Shown here: positions 22,872-33,284 of the stretch, piece by piece
Layout: each line of letters opens with the position of its first letter
Position numbering within the stretch: position 1 is the stretch's first letter
Assembly (NCBI GenBank): GCA_963585895.1
Contig: CAUZXS010002472.1
Span: 62,001 to 126,000 of the forward strand
Length of the DNA: 64,000 nucleotides
Reading direction: 5' to 3'
Origin: Sepioteuthis lessoniana
Taxonomy: Eukaryota > Mollusca > Cephalopoda > Myopsida > Loliginidae
The notes under the pieces: generated by a model
The model's database searches: none
What the model saw: the letters and a program-made list of their open reading frames with translations, nothing else
Told to the model about the DNA's origin: nothing
Made by a program: the position numbers and the translations under genes

Positions 22872-22886
22872 CCCACTCTGATACCA
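22872..22886 (-). promoter_or_regulatory. Gypsy primer-binding site
   Basis: Directly inside the 5' LTR, the minus strand reads TGGTATCAGAGTGGG. It begins with the TGG complementary to a tRNA CCA end. The first 11 bases equal the classical initiator-methionine primer-binding sequence used by many LTR elements. Which tRNA this host supplies is not shown here. Confidence 0.85.
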
Positions 22887-23053
22887 TGTTCTGGTGCCGA
22901 TGGCGAGCGATAATAAATAACACATGAACATGCAAGCTATCTAGTAAGGGAGTCTGTTTATTTACATCCAAGGGAGCTAAACCTACAGAGCCGGCCTCAC
23001 TTTCATGGGGCCGTTTCGTATCGATGTTTTACGGAGCTATATACATCATAACA
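22887..23053 (-). repeat. Gypsy 5' LTR
   Basis: Partner of 18524-18690 and equal in length (167 bp). It is flanked by AACTG at 23054-23058. Confidence 0.93.
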
Positions 23054-23393
23054 AACTGAAAAAAAAAATACTTTGAACTTTTCAAGTAAGTGTTTGTCAC
23101 ATTTTTTTATCAATGAAAACAAAGAACTCTTTTATTTTCAAGGATAAATTGTCCTTTCAAATGAAATAAAGAACATTTCTTTCATTTTAAAAAAGTTATC
23201 TTGTCTCTTTTGTATACAGACATTCACACACTAATATCAACCAAAACAATTTTTCTATCAACTTCCATTTGATCTTCAATCAAATTTCAACTCTAAAATA
23301 ACTCTCACTATCCAAAAAATCTCTTCTCTCTAAGAAGTCTCATCATCCCACTGTTTTGCCTATTCAAAAGCTCCACCATCCCAACATGTCCTT
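23054..23393. other. AT-rich then CATCCCAA-rich sequence
   Basis: No gene. From about 23290 the sequence becomes a degenerate CT/CA-rich repeat (GTCTCATCATCCCA type), whose continuation lies at 28434-28720, beyond the LINE-containing insertion. Confidence 0.5.
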
Positions 23394-23453
23394 GCCCTAT
23401 CGGCTGGGGCTGTAGAATACACCGACTGCACCTCTGTAGAGGGGTAAGACCCC
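23394..23453 (+). repeat. Rep-L head at the LINE 5' side
   Basis: GCCCTATCGGCTGGGGCTGT is followed by the GACTGCACCTCTGTAGAGGG block. This is the same 5' terminus seen in Rep-L copies at 11275, 27847 and 41529. After the C-run at 23450 the sequence departs from Rep-L and becomes the LINE leader. Confidence 0.75.
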
Positions 23454-23895
23454 CCCCAATGGGGCTACCTGTAGGCCGTGGGTGGCGACCCGTGATGCAT
23501 GAGGACGGGATCCTGGTGGCTGAGTGGTCCATGACTTGCAACACTCCACTTTGGCCCTTACTTGGGCTAGATGGGAGGTCGGAGGGGCCCAATCCGATCA
23601 ATCGGCTGGTCATGTCAGCCCTCTATCAGATTACTTTAAAATCTGAATGAGGGTGATGGCTGTAGGGTCAATCATGCTGAAGAAAGACCTATAACCTTCC
23701 TGTCCCTGGGTGAGTAGTCATCTTGGGAACCAAAACCCAGGAACTTAATAAAATTTTCCATCATCAGCATGAGTATACTAATTATGTAGCCCTGGTATTC
23801 CTAGGCGAATGGGTTTCCCCCGAGACGTATCCCTGAATGGGGTTTCCGTGGTGGGTGGGGAGAATAGTCAATGAAACTCAAACAATAAATATATG
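23454..23895 (+). other. Probable LINE 5' untranslated region
   Basis: GC-richer sequence with no open frame of note, lying between the Rep-L head and ORF1. It is assigned to the LINE by position only. Confidence 0.5.
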
Positions 23896-25284
23896 GATTT
23901 TTCAACACAAAAGCCCCAAGCAATTGGTGCAAATAAAAAAACTTTAAAGAAATTTGAGAGAAACTGATTCAGAAGATGAAGTAGAATCTCCCTTCCCGAG
24001 ATTCATTAGTATAGAATCCAAAAGCTTGCCAATAATGAGTCTCTCACCGTTCATAATCGAAAAAGTCGTATTGAGTAATATAACACCAAAATCGGTAAAA
24101 AAATTGAAAAATGATACATTACTCGTTGAGGTGGAAAAAAGAAAACATGCGGACTTTCTGTTGAAAATGACAATGTTCAACAATATTGCAGTCAAAACAT
24201 ACCCTTACAGTCCCTGAACACAAGTAAGGGGGTGGTGAGGAGTAAAGAACTGTCATTATGTACTTTGGAAGAAATAAAAAAGGAGTTAAAAAGACAAGAT
24301 GTGATTGATGTCAAAAGAGTTTCTATTAAAAAAGAGGGTAAAACAATAGAAACAAACACCTATATCATGACATTCAATACACCAAAAATCCCAGAAAAAA
24401 TAAAGGTTGGCTACTCTATGGAGAAGGTTGAGCAATTTGTTTCTAATCCATTGAGATGCTATTGGTGTCAAAAATATGGACACCATGAGGACTCATGTAG
24501 AGGACGGGAAGTGTGCGGGAAATGTGGCCAAAGGGATCCTGGCCACCACATGAATGTATGTGAATTTCCCAATAAATGTACGAATTGTGGTGGTGACCAT
24601 CCGGTCTATGCAAGATCTTGTGATATTTGGAGGAGAGAAAAAGAGATCCTTGCTGTAAAATATAAGAAAAATATTCCTTACCATGAAGCATGGAAAAGGG
24701 TAGTAGGGTCTAACACCTATACCTACTCCCAATGAGAAAAAAATGAAATAAAATATGAGGAAATGGTGAAAATATTAATTCAGCTTGATCCGAGTGATTG
24801 GGGAAGCTTTATTAATGAGATAAAAACCTCGATCGGAAATAAACCTTATAAAGTTTCAAATATGCAAGGAAAAATCTCCACTAATGTACAGACCTTCACA
24901 GGAGAGGATACTAGGGATGAGGGGGCAACGGTACCGGCATCTCACCAACCCTCTCCAAAATTGCACACTCCTATTAAGAAGCAAAACAGGCTGGAATCTC
25001 CTAAGGCCATGCAAAATAATATAAAAAAGAAGCAAAGATCTCCAATCCACCCACCAACATTCAAGTTGAACAAAGAGGTGGAAGCTCGGGAGAACTCCAC
25101 AAAGGGGAATAATCTGGCTCAGGCCAGTTCGCCTCCTACTGGAAAAATATCAGACCAAGCAATAGAACCAACGAGCCCTACAGAGACTAAAAATAAGTAT
25201 CAAATACTAGAGAAAATGGAAACTGAAGAGGCTACTCCTGTAAAGGAAAAAAACAAAAAGAAAACCTTTAAAAAACCTCCATAG
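23896..25284 (+). pseudogene. LINE ORF1 (gag-like, three CCHC knuckles)
   Basis: The frame opens at ATG 23896 (MDFSTQKPQAIG) and is shifted at about 23950. It runs on to 24217, then continues in another frame (24232-24735), and after one stop continues in frame to 25284. The middle part has a conserved TYIMTFNTPKIPEKIKVGYS block, then three zinc knuckles: CYWCQKYGHHEDSC, CGKCGQRDPGHHMNVC and CTNCGGDHPVYARSC. The C-terminal third is lysine-rich and low complexity. ORF1 proteins of I/Jockey-type LINEs bind the element RNA and escort it to the target. At least two frameshifts and one stop (24733-24735) make it non-functional. Confidence 0.88.
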
Positions 25285-25300
25285 TACATTCTAATCAAAT

Positions 25301-26208
25301 ATGCCTAACTCAATCATACAATGGAACTGCAGAGGAATTAGAGCTAATTATGAAGAACTCCAACTACTTCTGGAAAAATACAATCCCAAAGTAGTAGGCC
25401 TCCAAGAAACATTTATTAAAGAAAATAACCAGATAAACATCAACAACTATCAGGCTTACAATCACCTATATGAGGATGGACTCAGGGCTTCTGGAGGTGT
25501 CTCCATCCTTGTCAGGAAAGATGTACTGCAGAACGAAATCAGCATTGACAGTGATCTCCAGGTAATTGCTGTCAAAGTAACTCTACACAAATCAATAAAC
25601 ATTTGCTCCATTTACATTCCACCACAGGATCCTATAAATGAATCTAAATTAAACAAGTTAATAGAACAGATTCCTAAACCCCACATATTGCTAGGTGACT
25701 TTAACAGTCACAATACTGTATGGGGATGCCTGCAAACTAATAAAAAGGGCAAGGATCAGGAAAACATAATTAATAGCAACAATCTATGCACATTAAATAA
25801 TAAATCTCCAACATATCTCAATTCATTTACCCATCCTACTCAGCTATTGATCTCACTCTAACTGATCCTTCAAGCTACATGGACTACACATGGAAAGTCC
25901 ATAATGATCTTTGTGGTAGTGACCATTTCCCTATCATAATAGATATTCTTCAACCTAGTCATGACAACAACAAACCTTTCCATTGGAAAACTAATAAGGC
26001 CAACTGGATTGATTTTAAAACTATGTGATAGAGAACTTCTCCAGAACCCAAATAATACATGCATGATAGACCATTTCACTGAAACATTTTAATAGAAATA
26101 GCAAATAAAACCATTCCAAAAACCTCACCCACAAATAAACGCAACACACCCTGGTTTAATGATGAATGCAGGGTGGTAATTCAACAACGAAATGCTGCTC
26201 TTCGCTCA
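25301..26208 (+). pseudogene. LINE ORF2: APE-type endonuclease and start of linker
   Basis: The start ATG 25301 lies 17 bp after the ORF1 stop. Motifs of the apurinic-like endonuclease appear in order: IIQWNCRGIRANYEELQ (N), VVGLQETF (E), GGVSILVRKD, ICSIYIPPQDP, ILLGDFNSHNTVWG (D and N) and, after a frameshift at about 25850, LCGSDHFPIII (SDH). Endonuclease nicks the target to prime reverse transcription. The linker then reads NTPWFNDECRVVIQQRNAAL and jumps at about 26208 into the region downstream of the polymerase. The whole reverse-transcriptase palm is missing. Confidence 0.9.
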
Positions 26209-27413
26209 AAAATCGACTATGGCTGCTACGTATATGGAGCAGCCAGAAAGTCCTATCTGAAAACATTAAATACTGTTCACCATGAAGGATTAAGACTCAT
26301 CTTGGGGGCTTTCTGAACATCCCCAGTAGAGAGCCTTTACTTCAAAGCATACGAACCACCTCTAAAACTCAGATTCACGAAGTTAGGTTTACAATACGAC
26401 AGCAAAATCAAGTCACTATCAACCAATCTGGCTCATGACTGCATTTTTAACTCCAAACACCAAACCCTATTTAACAAAAAGGAAAAGGCCATTAAAACCT
26501 TAGGTATCTGCATGAAACCCATTCTGGAAAATGCAAATATCTCGATTAAAAATATTCATGATACAGTACAGCTAAATTCCCCTCCCGGGATACTTGAAAA
26601 GTCAGAGGTAATACTAGACTTAAACAAACTTTCAAAAAAGAAAACACACCCCTTAATATACCAAGAAAAATTCCATAACATCCAAGACAACCTTCCTAAT
26701 TATCTACACATCTACACAGACGGCTCCAAGGACAACAATGGAACCGGGTGTGGAGCAGTTCTAAACAATAAAACTATGAAACAATCCCTTCCTAAAGAAG
26801 CTTCCATATTTACAGCTGAAATCTGTGCAATAAATTTGGCACTTAAAATCATTTCAAATAACAAAGCTAAGAAATTCATTATCTACTCAGACTCCATATC
26901 AGTTCTACACTCTATAAAAAACCAAAAACTCAATAACCCTCTAATTGTCAACCTATTAAACAAACTCCACACCCTAAAACAGAGCAAAAAAATCATATTC
27001 TGCTGGATTCCAGGCCATATGGGAATCCAGGAAAATGATAAAGCTGATTCATTGGCTAAAGCTGCAATTAACATACCTCCTGACAAAACCTCCAAACTAC
27101 CATACACAGACTTGAAACATAAAATCAAACAAATAATCACAAAAAGATGGCAACAATTGTGGGATGAAAATGACCAATACAAGCTCCTCCAAATAGAGCC
27201 TCTTCTGAAAGAAAGAAAACGTGAAGCTAGTAATACTAGAAGAGAAGAAACCATTCTTTCTTGACTATGTATAGGCCACACTAGATTAACACACGACTTA
27301 ATTCTAAAAGCAGAATCTCCTCCTAAATGTCCATGTGGAAACCATTACACAATTAGGCATATTTTGATAGAATGTACAAACCTATCTCACATCCGAAAAT
27401 TTTTTATAAATTA
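26209..27413 (+). pseudogene. LINE ORF2: post-RT region, RNase H and zinc motif
   Basis: It resumes at SKIDYGCYVYGAARKSYL, which in copy 2 lies after the reverse-transcriptase domain. A stop interrupts GAF-TSP near 26316. The RNase H domain spans about 26700-27110 with all four acidic positions: D in HIYTDGSK, E in FTAEICAINLA, D in IIYSDSIS and D in ENDKADSLAKAA. A TGA at 27262-27264 precedes the C-terminal cysteine motif (CPCGNHYTIRHILIEC). RNase H plus a C-terminal CCHC fits the I branch of the I/Jockey superfamily. Confidence 0.88.
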
Positions 27414-27639
27414 ATAGTATGAAGGAATTATTTGAGAAAATAAACCCTAAAAACATAATAGAATTTCTATCAAGGCTGTTGGCTCATAGACCTACAAAAT
27501 AATTATATAAAAGATTAAATGCTGACTTCAGCAGACAATTCAAGACTGAATGCTATAAACAAATACCAACGACATCAAAATAAAACGATATGCAAATAAC
27601 TATTCGCATAAAAATTATACCAAATAAAAATAATAAATA

Positions 27640-27706
27640 AAAATGTTTTTGGCATAAAATAACCTGATAGGTTGACATGCCGTAAAACCCAACCAACCAA
27701 CCCAAC
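27640..27706 (+). repeat. LINE copy 1 3' hairpin tail
   Basis: GGCATAAAATAACCTGATAG continues with GTTGACATGCC. It forms an outer stem GGCAT/ATGCC and an inner stem AACCT/AGGTT. An ACCCAACCAACCAACCC run follows. This is the same module that ends SINE-1 and Rep-L. Confidence 0.85.
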
Positions 27707-27708
27707 GT

Positions 27709-27846
27709 CTCATAGAAACAGTGGGCCTGTCTTGTATTTAAGAAGTGTAACACCTTTTGCTATTTGAGATGGTGCCGTGTTGGTGAGGCAACATTACAGC
27801 AGTATAATGACTGGTTTCATTATTACACATAGCTAAAGAGAAGCTG
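27709..27846 (+). repeat. 138-bp segment shared with 40435-40536
   Basis: It runs from TCATAGAAACAGTGGGCCTG through TGAGATGGTGCCGTG and ACAGCAGTATAATGACTGG to CTAAAGAGAAGCT. The copy at 40.4 kb has the same blocks without the duplicated GTATTT piece. It looks like the 3' part of an LTR-like element. Confidence 0.6.
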
Positions 27847-28421
27847 GCCCAGTCAACTGGAGCTGTAGAATACATTGACTGCATCTCTGCAGAGGGGTTA
27901 GACCCTCCTCAACAAGTGTTTTGGATATGACATTAAACAATCTGATGGTGAGGCTCCCATAGTGCTGGCACCTTGGGGAATGCAGAGTACCCCTTCATTG
28001 CCATAGCTCCCAAGTCCACTCTAGTCCAGAGTGGTAACACCTAATAGGGTCCTATCTATGGATCAAATAGAACTGTTTGACATTTAAATTCTGTGCAAGC
28101 TAAATTGAATTATTAGAAATAGAACTGTTTAATCATTTAACTGTGTGTAAATGAATGACTGTTGAATCGAATTGTTAATGATTCATGGCAATACTTGGAA
28201 CCATTTAACTTAGTTGACATGCTTAATATCAATGATCATTTAACTGTATGTAAACAAATGAGTGATATTTAATTGAATTGTAAATGATACATAGCAGTAC
28301 CCAGAACAATTTAAATTTGTTGAATTATGTTTACAAATCATATACTTCTAATATATATAAATAATTCGGATTTGGCATTAAATAGCCTATAAGAGTTGAT
28401 ATACCATAAAACCCAACCAAA
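27847..28421 (+). mobile_element. Rep-L copy, complete
   Basis: Head GCCCAGTCAACTGGAGCTGT at 27847, body to 28060, several modules (AGCAATACTTGGAACCATTT type) to 28350, and tail GGATTTGGCATTAAATAGCC with an ACCCAACCAAACC end. Its right edge meets the CCAACATGTCTT that resembles the left flank of the whole compound insertion. Confidence 0.85.
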
Positions 28422-28433
28422 CCAACATGTCTT

Positions 28434-28720
28434 ACCTCTCCAGTAATTCTTACCATCCCAATTCTTGCTTCCCAAACAAGTCTCATCATCTCAATGTCTT
28501 GACTCTCCAGCAGGCTTCATCATCCCAATAAGTCTCGCCCTTCTAAGTCTTAACTCTTAAATTCCTTCTCTACAAGTTTCACTATACCAAGAAATTCTGA
28601 CACTTATTACAATCCCAACAGGACCACCATCTCTCAACAAATTTCATCCCTCTATCAAGTCTCACCATCCTAACAGCTCTAACTTCTCCAACAAATCTCC
28701 TTTTCAATTATCTACCTCAT
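28434..28720 (+). repeat. Degenerate CATCCCAA/TCTCC repeat
   Basis: A loosely periodic sequence of CAAGTCTC, CATCATCCCAA and TCTCCAACAAG motifs with a period of about 30 bp. It continues the type of sequence found at 23290-23393. Confidence 0.6.
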
Positions 28721-28865
28721 CTTGAAAAAATATCAAACAATGAAATTTCATGAATAAAATTTTGAATCACAGCTAAAAATTCAAAGTAATTTGCTGACAG
28801 AATATTCATCCAGGAAATTACTTATTTTAGTAATTGATTTATCTTAACATTTTCTCTTGTCTGTG

Positions 28866-29010
28866 GCAATAAACTGGATATGATGGTGAGGTTCCAGTTC
28901 TGGAGATCTAAGGAGTGTGGAGTACTCATTTATTGATATTATTCTCAGGTCCACTTTGATCTGGAGTGGTAGTACCTGTTAGGGTCTCATCTATAATTCA
29001 AACAGATCTG
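28866..29010 (+). mobile_element. Partial Rep-L body
   Basis: GATATGATGGTGAGGTTCCAG, then GGTCCACTTTGATCTGGAGT and GTTAGGGTCTCATCTATAAT. Head and tail are absent. It belongs to a diverged Rep-L subfamily also seen at 35325 and 62888. Confidence 0.65.
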
Positions 29011-29138
29011 TTTCAAAATTATTTGTATTTGGGAAGAATAATTGAACTGTTCAAATTGTATTAAGAATATTTACTTAAAACTATAATTGTTTACTAAGGG
29101 TTATTATTATTAGTTATTTGAAATCATTTAAAATAAAG

Positions 29139-29384
29139 TTGGTGACCTTAGTTGAGGGTGACCCAAAGGCTCCTATTTCAATAGCTACAACACCGAGTTG
29201 TAGGGGAGGGCACTACTCCTTTCCCTGGATTGTTCAACTTTGCTCTTGTTCCTTACCTTATAATGCTGAGTTTTTAGCAAAGTGGCATCAAGTACCAATT
29301 TTTGAGTCTTAGTATGACTTGACCTGGGATTGAACCCCGGTCTCCCAGACCATTGGCAAACACTCTACTCATTAGATCCATTAT
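29139..29384 (-). mobile_element. SINE-2 copy
   Basis: The minus strand carries the B box (complement of GGGATTGAACCCCGG at about 29328-29342) and the A box near 29355-29380. The body ends at GGTGACCTTAGTTGAGGG at the left. It lies 35 bp from the solo LTR at 29419. Confidence 0.85.
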
Positions 29385-29418
29385 AAAATAGAAATAGTTT
29401 CTGGAAATTATTTGATAT

Positions 29419-30505
29419 TGTTATGGGAAATTTGCTAAAAGTCCAAAACGGGACTTTATTTTCGCACATGTGAAGACGGGGCAGACTGGCACTTGATCCC
29501 TTGTAGAATAAGTCCTCGTTCAGAGTTTTTTTCTCAGGCATATAAGAACTGGCTTATTATGTGGGGGATCAATTTAGGGCTAGACTGACCGCCGCTGGCA
29601 AGGGGTTCCAATTTTCACACTATACACACCCACCAAGGCCACTAGTCTTCCTCCCCTAGAACAAAGGAAGATATGGACCTCTAGGTTTAGACGTAATAAT
29701 ATTATATTGTAGTAGTCGGCAACTCCGGTTCCCCGTATAAGAATTTAAAGGAATTTATAGGACAATTTTAACCAAGCATATCATAAGGTGAATAGAAGCT
29801 GAAAAAGATACATGACATAACAAATTCGTAGCAGATACTATAAATAACAACTTCAAGCACGTGGGAACATTAAAATATATCAGTCTTTTACTACACATAG
29901 ATATACACCTTCAACGTGTCAAATATATCATAAATGAATAGTCCATGAACATAACTGTCTTTCTTCTTTCTTTTTTTTTCGTTTTTCTTCAAATTTTGAG
30001 AGAGAGAGAGAGAGGGTATATAAAATTGGGTATAAGGAGAAACAGTCCCAAAGTTACTTAACTTTTTTTTTTTTTTTTTAGATGGATTCCTGTGGAGAAT
30101 CTTTCTTCTTTCACGGGCTCTTCTTTTACCCGGAGTTCTTGGCTTTAGTTCCGTCCACCACGAACCCTGTCCAACAACTAACTTTCTTATTATCTATTTC
30201 CGCTGACGGGAAGGAGCCCCCACTTCCGTTTTGGGGGTCCCAGCCAATCATTTGGCTTCTCTCTTCTTCCCCCTGTGTCAGGCGATTTTTTTAGGGCTAC
30301 TAGATGTCACCCAAGTCCCATTCTTTTTCCATCAGGTCACCAAGTACAACTGTTTTTCCACTCTGACTTGGATTTGTTACTTTGGGATTGACCCACATTC
30401 TTTCATGTCTTAACGGCCATTCTCTGATGGCTTGCTACTGTTAATTCATGCACGGGGAATAGTAGTAATCTTATTTCTATCTTCTCAGTGGGACACCACG
30501 TGACA
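29419..30505 (-). mobile_element. Solo LTR (1087 bp), same family as 14408
   Basis: Left end TGTTATGGGAAATTTGC, right end CACCACGTGACA. ATAT is duplicated exactly at 29415-29418 and 30506-30509. It shares with the other two copies the CCAAAACGGGACTTTATTTT start, a GGCAACTCCGGTT block, a GA-run (about 29998-30016) and the CCAGCCAATCATTTGGCT block. There is no internal region. Confidence 0.87.
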
Positions 30506-30509
30506 ATAT

Positions 30510-31245
30510 GTATAAATTTTAGCTATTAAATGGGAATACTAGAAATGACACTCTTATTTATAGCTCTCCCCATGATTACTGTAACACCATGAAAAATTTC
30601 ACTACAGTGTTGCTCTTTTCAAGTCAGCTGTTCCTCTTCCTTTCTCTTTTTTTTCTATGCACAGGCACATATGCAATTTATATATATATATATATATATA
30701 TAATTGTATTAGGAAGAAGGAATATACAAACATGTCCCATAGAAATAAACACATATTGCTCCATGTACAAGCAATATGTAGAAGGAATACAAAAATAGAA
30801 AAAGCATACTAAATGAAGAGAAGTAAAATAGCCATGTGAAATTACCATTTCCTGGTATGGTCCAAGACATGTCTCTTGTTCAAAGGACTGAGGTAAAAGT
30901 GGTGGAGAATGGATTTCTTAGACTGTCACAAGACACCTAATAGACACGTCCATTCTCTAAAGAAGGTATTAGTCTCCCAACAACATTACCAAATGGAGAC
31001 AATTTTAGATTTCCCCTACACACTATTCTAAAATGGTTCTTCTTCATATTCTTGACAGTTGCTCTTAACATCTATGTCAAAAATGCTCAACATTTGTTTC
31101 AGTGACTCTAAAAGAAAATCTGACACAAACTTCAAAATTAATCAATTTTTATATACCACTCAACAGGGAAATAGCAAGCATTGGATTTTTCCCAATCACA
31201 AATTAGACTTATCCCATATCCATAGAAATAGCTTATCTCCAGGTC
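30510..31245. other. No gene; TA microsatellite
   Basis: A (TA)n run at about 30678-30703. Short open frames have no recognisable content. Confidence 0.5.
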
Positions 31246-31465
31246 TGATTTAAATTCAGAGTTTTCCTTCTCCTAGACCAGTTGCCACACCAAGGTTAAA
31301 GAGCCAAGTCTACACTACAATTCACCCATAGCTGGAGGAAGAATAGCTAGATTCATATCCTTCCCAAGGGTATTAACACTAGGGAAAATACAAACAACCT
31401 CGTCCAGGATTTGAACTTGAGTAGCCAAATCCACTTGCTTATGTCAATAACTATTATTCAATAAG
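31246..31465 (-). mobile_element. SINE-3 copy
   Basis: Second copy of the 4196-4405 SINE, with the B-box complement GGATTTGAACTTGAG at about 31411-31425 and the left end TCCTTCTCCTAGACCAGTTG. The A-box side is eroded. Confidence 0.7.
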
Positions 31466-32744
31466 CACACATTAAATTGAGATTTAAAAAAAAAACTCCT
31501 AGATTTTGTAGAATTCAAGACATGTTTGGAATGAGTCAATACACGTACAACGCATTGTATTATTCAACAAACCCAACTGGCTACGAGGCAAAGAGAAAAG
31601 AACAAAAAAATGAACACCAGAAGTGACTCCTTAACTGTTGCAAACCAAGTCTTTCATCAACCAACAACAATTTCCAAAAAAACCACAACAGTTGATTTAT
31701 ATGCTCACAACCAGATGCATGCACATTTCTTCTTTGGTGTCTTCTAACTCTAATAAAACTGGTTGATTTATTTGTTTTAATACATTCTTAGGAATTATTT
31801 CTTTCTTCCTTTGGTGTTTCACTTCTTCAGTCTTTGCTTACGGAAATTAATCAAATGAGTAAAGATGGTGTAAAGTTTATTTCTCGTTACAGGAAATAAG
31901 ATGTATCTTATAGCAATAAATTCAAAGAACTCAAAATGTAGTATATATTAAAACTCAAACTTTAATATCTTTCCATAACAATGCTGATTCTTACATATAT
32001 ATATCTCCTCTCATAGTATAGCCTTTGCTCTCTGATCTATGTTTATGCAGGCCTTGTTCTCCAATTTATATGTATTATATGAATATCACTATGTGGTTAG
32101 GTTAATGAATATGGACCTTAAATAAAGATCAGTCAGCTCCCATTTCCTCACCTCACTTTTGTTTGGTCTTCACTTCACCTCTATTCTAGTCGCCTCATCT
32201 TGTCGTTTCAATCACTCTGATGACTTTTTTATGTTGCCATCTTTGTTCATATTTGTTATTGATGAATGACAATGTGACCCCAATTTCATGTACACATTAC
32301 TTTTCTTTATTGATGACTTTTCCATTTATTACCAGTTGTGTCCTAAATGAGGAATCAGTGAGCATCCAAATTCTCTTGTTGAGTTTCTCATTAACTCTAG
32401 AACAGTTTTGGATACCTAATTAAAACCATCCATTGAGTGCTATGGTCTCAGATGGTCATTGGGTTTAACAGCCATTGATCATACTGGTTAAGCAGTTGAA
32501 TATTTCCCCCTCTAGAGTGTGACACTACATGTTAAAAATAGATCTAACCTATCTATTATGTAACACTCTCCATCTCTTTGATAACCGACAAATGTTAAAT
32601 GAAGTGGTTTGTTCTACTCTTTTTTTATGAACTGATTTATTGTTTTTAAGTGGTTCATTTGCAAGTAACCATTCTGGAATACTTACCTTTACATATTAAT
32701 TTTCAACTATGTATCTGTAATTCTTTTTGTAAGTAAATTTGGGG
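31466..32744. other. No gene recognised
   Basis: AT-rich sequence. Nothing identifiable beyond short chance frames. Confidence 0.45.
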
Positions 32745-33165
32745 AGAGTTGTAGAATCGCAATAACACTTACTGGCCTAGGGGTCCCAACTAACATCCAG
32801 TAGGCAGACAAAAATAAAACAGGCTATAACTCAATACTGACACTTAATGTGGAAACCAGGCACAGAGCTATAGCCCCCACTTGCTCAGTAATTCCAAAAA
32901 TGCCTTGGGTATGGTTGGCATTTCCCTAAAATGGGGCATCTCGGTGCCAGGTGATAAACAGCCTTGCCAAAGCAGGCGAGAACGATGCCCAAGGAGAATC
33001 AGTCTTAATCACATGACACGAATGCCAAGCTTACCCGGTACCCATGTCAGGCGGCCTTGAGCAACTGCCACAAAAGTCAAGACACATCCGTCCTGATCTG
33101 TGTACACCATGTACCAGGCAATACATACAGAAACATTTAATATATACAGAACGTACATCGTAGTA
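32745..33165. other. GC-elevated block of unknown origin
   Basis: About 420 bp stand out from the AT-rich surroundings (for example GCATCTCGGTGCCAGG and CTTACCCGGTACCCATG). No open frame or recognised repeat was seen, and no second copy exists in this window. It begins near TGTAGAATCGCAATAACA, which could be an LTR start, but no matching end or target duplication was found. Confidence 0.3.
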
Positions 33166-33284
33166 GTATTGAAAGAATATACAAATATGTGCCAACAAAT
33201 ATAAAATTGGTGAGTGTTGGGGGGGTAGGAAAAAGCTTTTTTGATAATAATGGAAAATGAAATGTCTCTACTGTTCTATAGTAA

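Larger units (their letters stand above)
18524..23053 (-). mobile_element. Ty3/gypsy LTR retrotransposon, complete ends, broken genes
   Basis: A 4530-bp element on the minus strand. Two 167-bp LTRs (18524-18690 and 22887-23053) differ at about five positions. AACTG is duplicated at 18519-18523 and 23054-23058, the 5-bp target duplication expected for this class. Gene order on the minus strand is gag, protease, reverse transcriptase, RNase H, integrase, which is the Ty3/gypsy order. Frameshifts and stops interrupt every gene, so this copy cannot act on its own. The integrase C-terminal region and overall layout resemble Mag-type elements of invertebrates; that placement is an inference. Confidence 0.95.
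23394..28421 (+). mobile_element. Compound insertion containing I/Jockey-superfamily LINE copy 1
   Basis: A 5-kb insertion in a CATCCCAA-type host repeat. CCAACATGTCCTT precedes it (23381-23393) and CCAACATGTCTT follows it (28422-28433), an almost perfect 12-13 bp duplication. From 5' to 3' it holds a Rep-L head (23394-23453), a probable 5' untranslated region, ORF1 with zinc knuckles, ORF2 endonuclease, an internal deletion, RNase H, the hairpin tail (to about 27706), a 138-bp segment also found at 40.4 kb, and a Rep-L copy. Whether this is one event or nested insertions is not settled by the sequence; the host repeat could also mimic the duplication. Confidence 0.65.
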
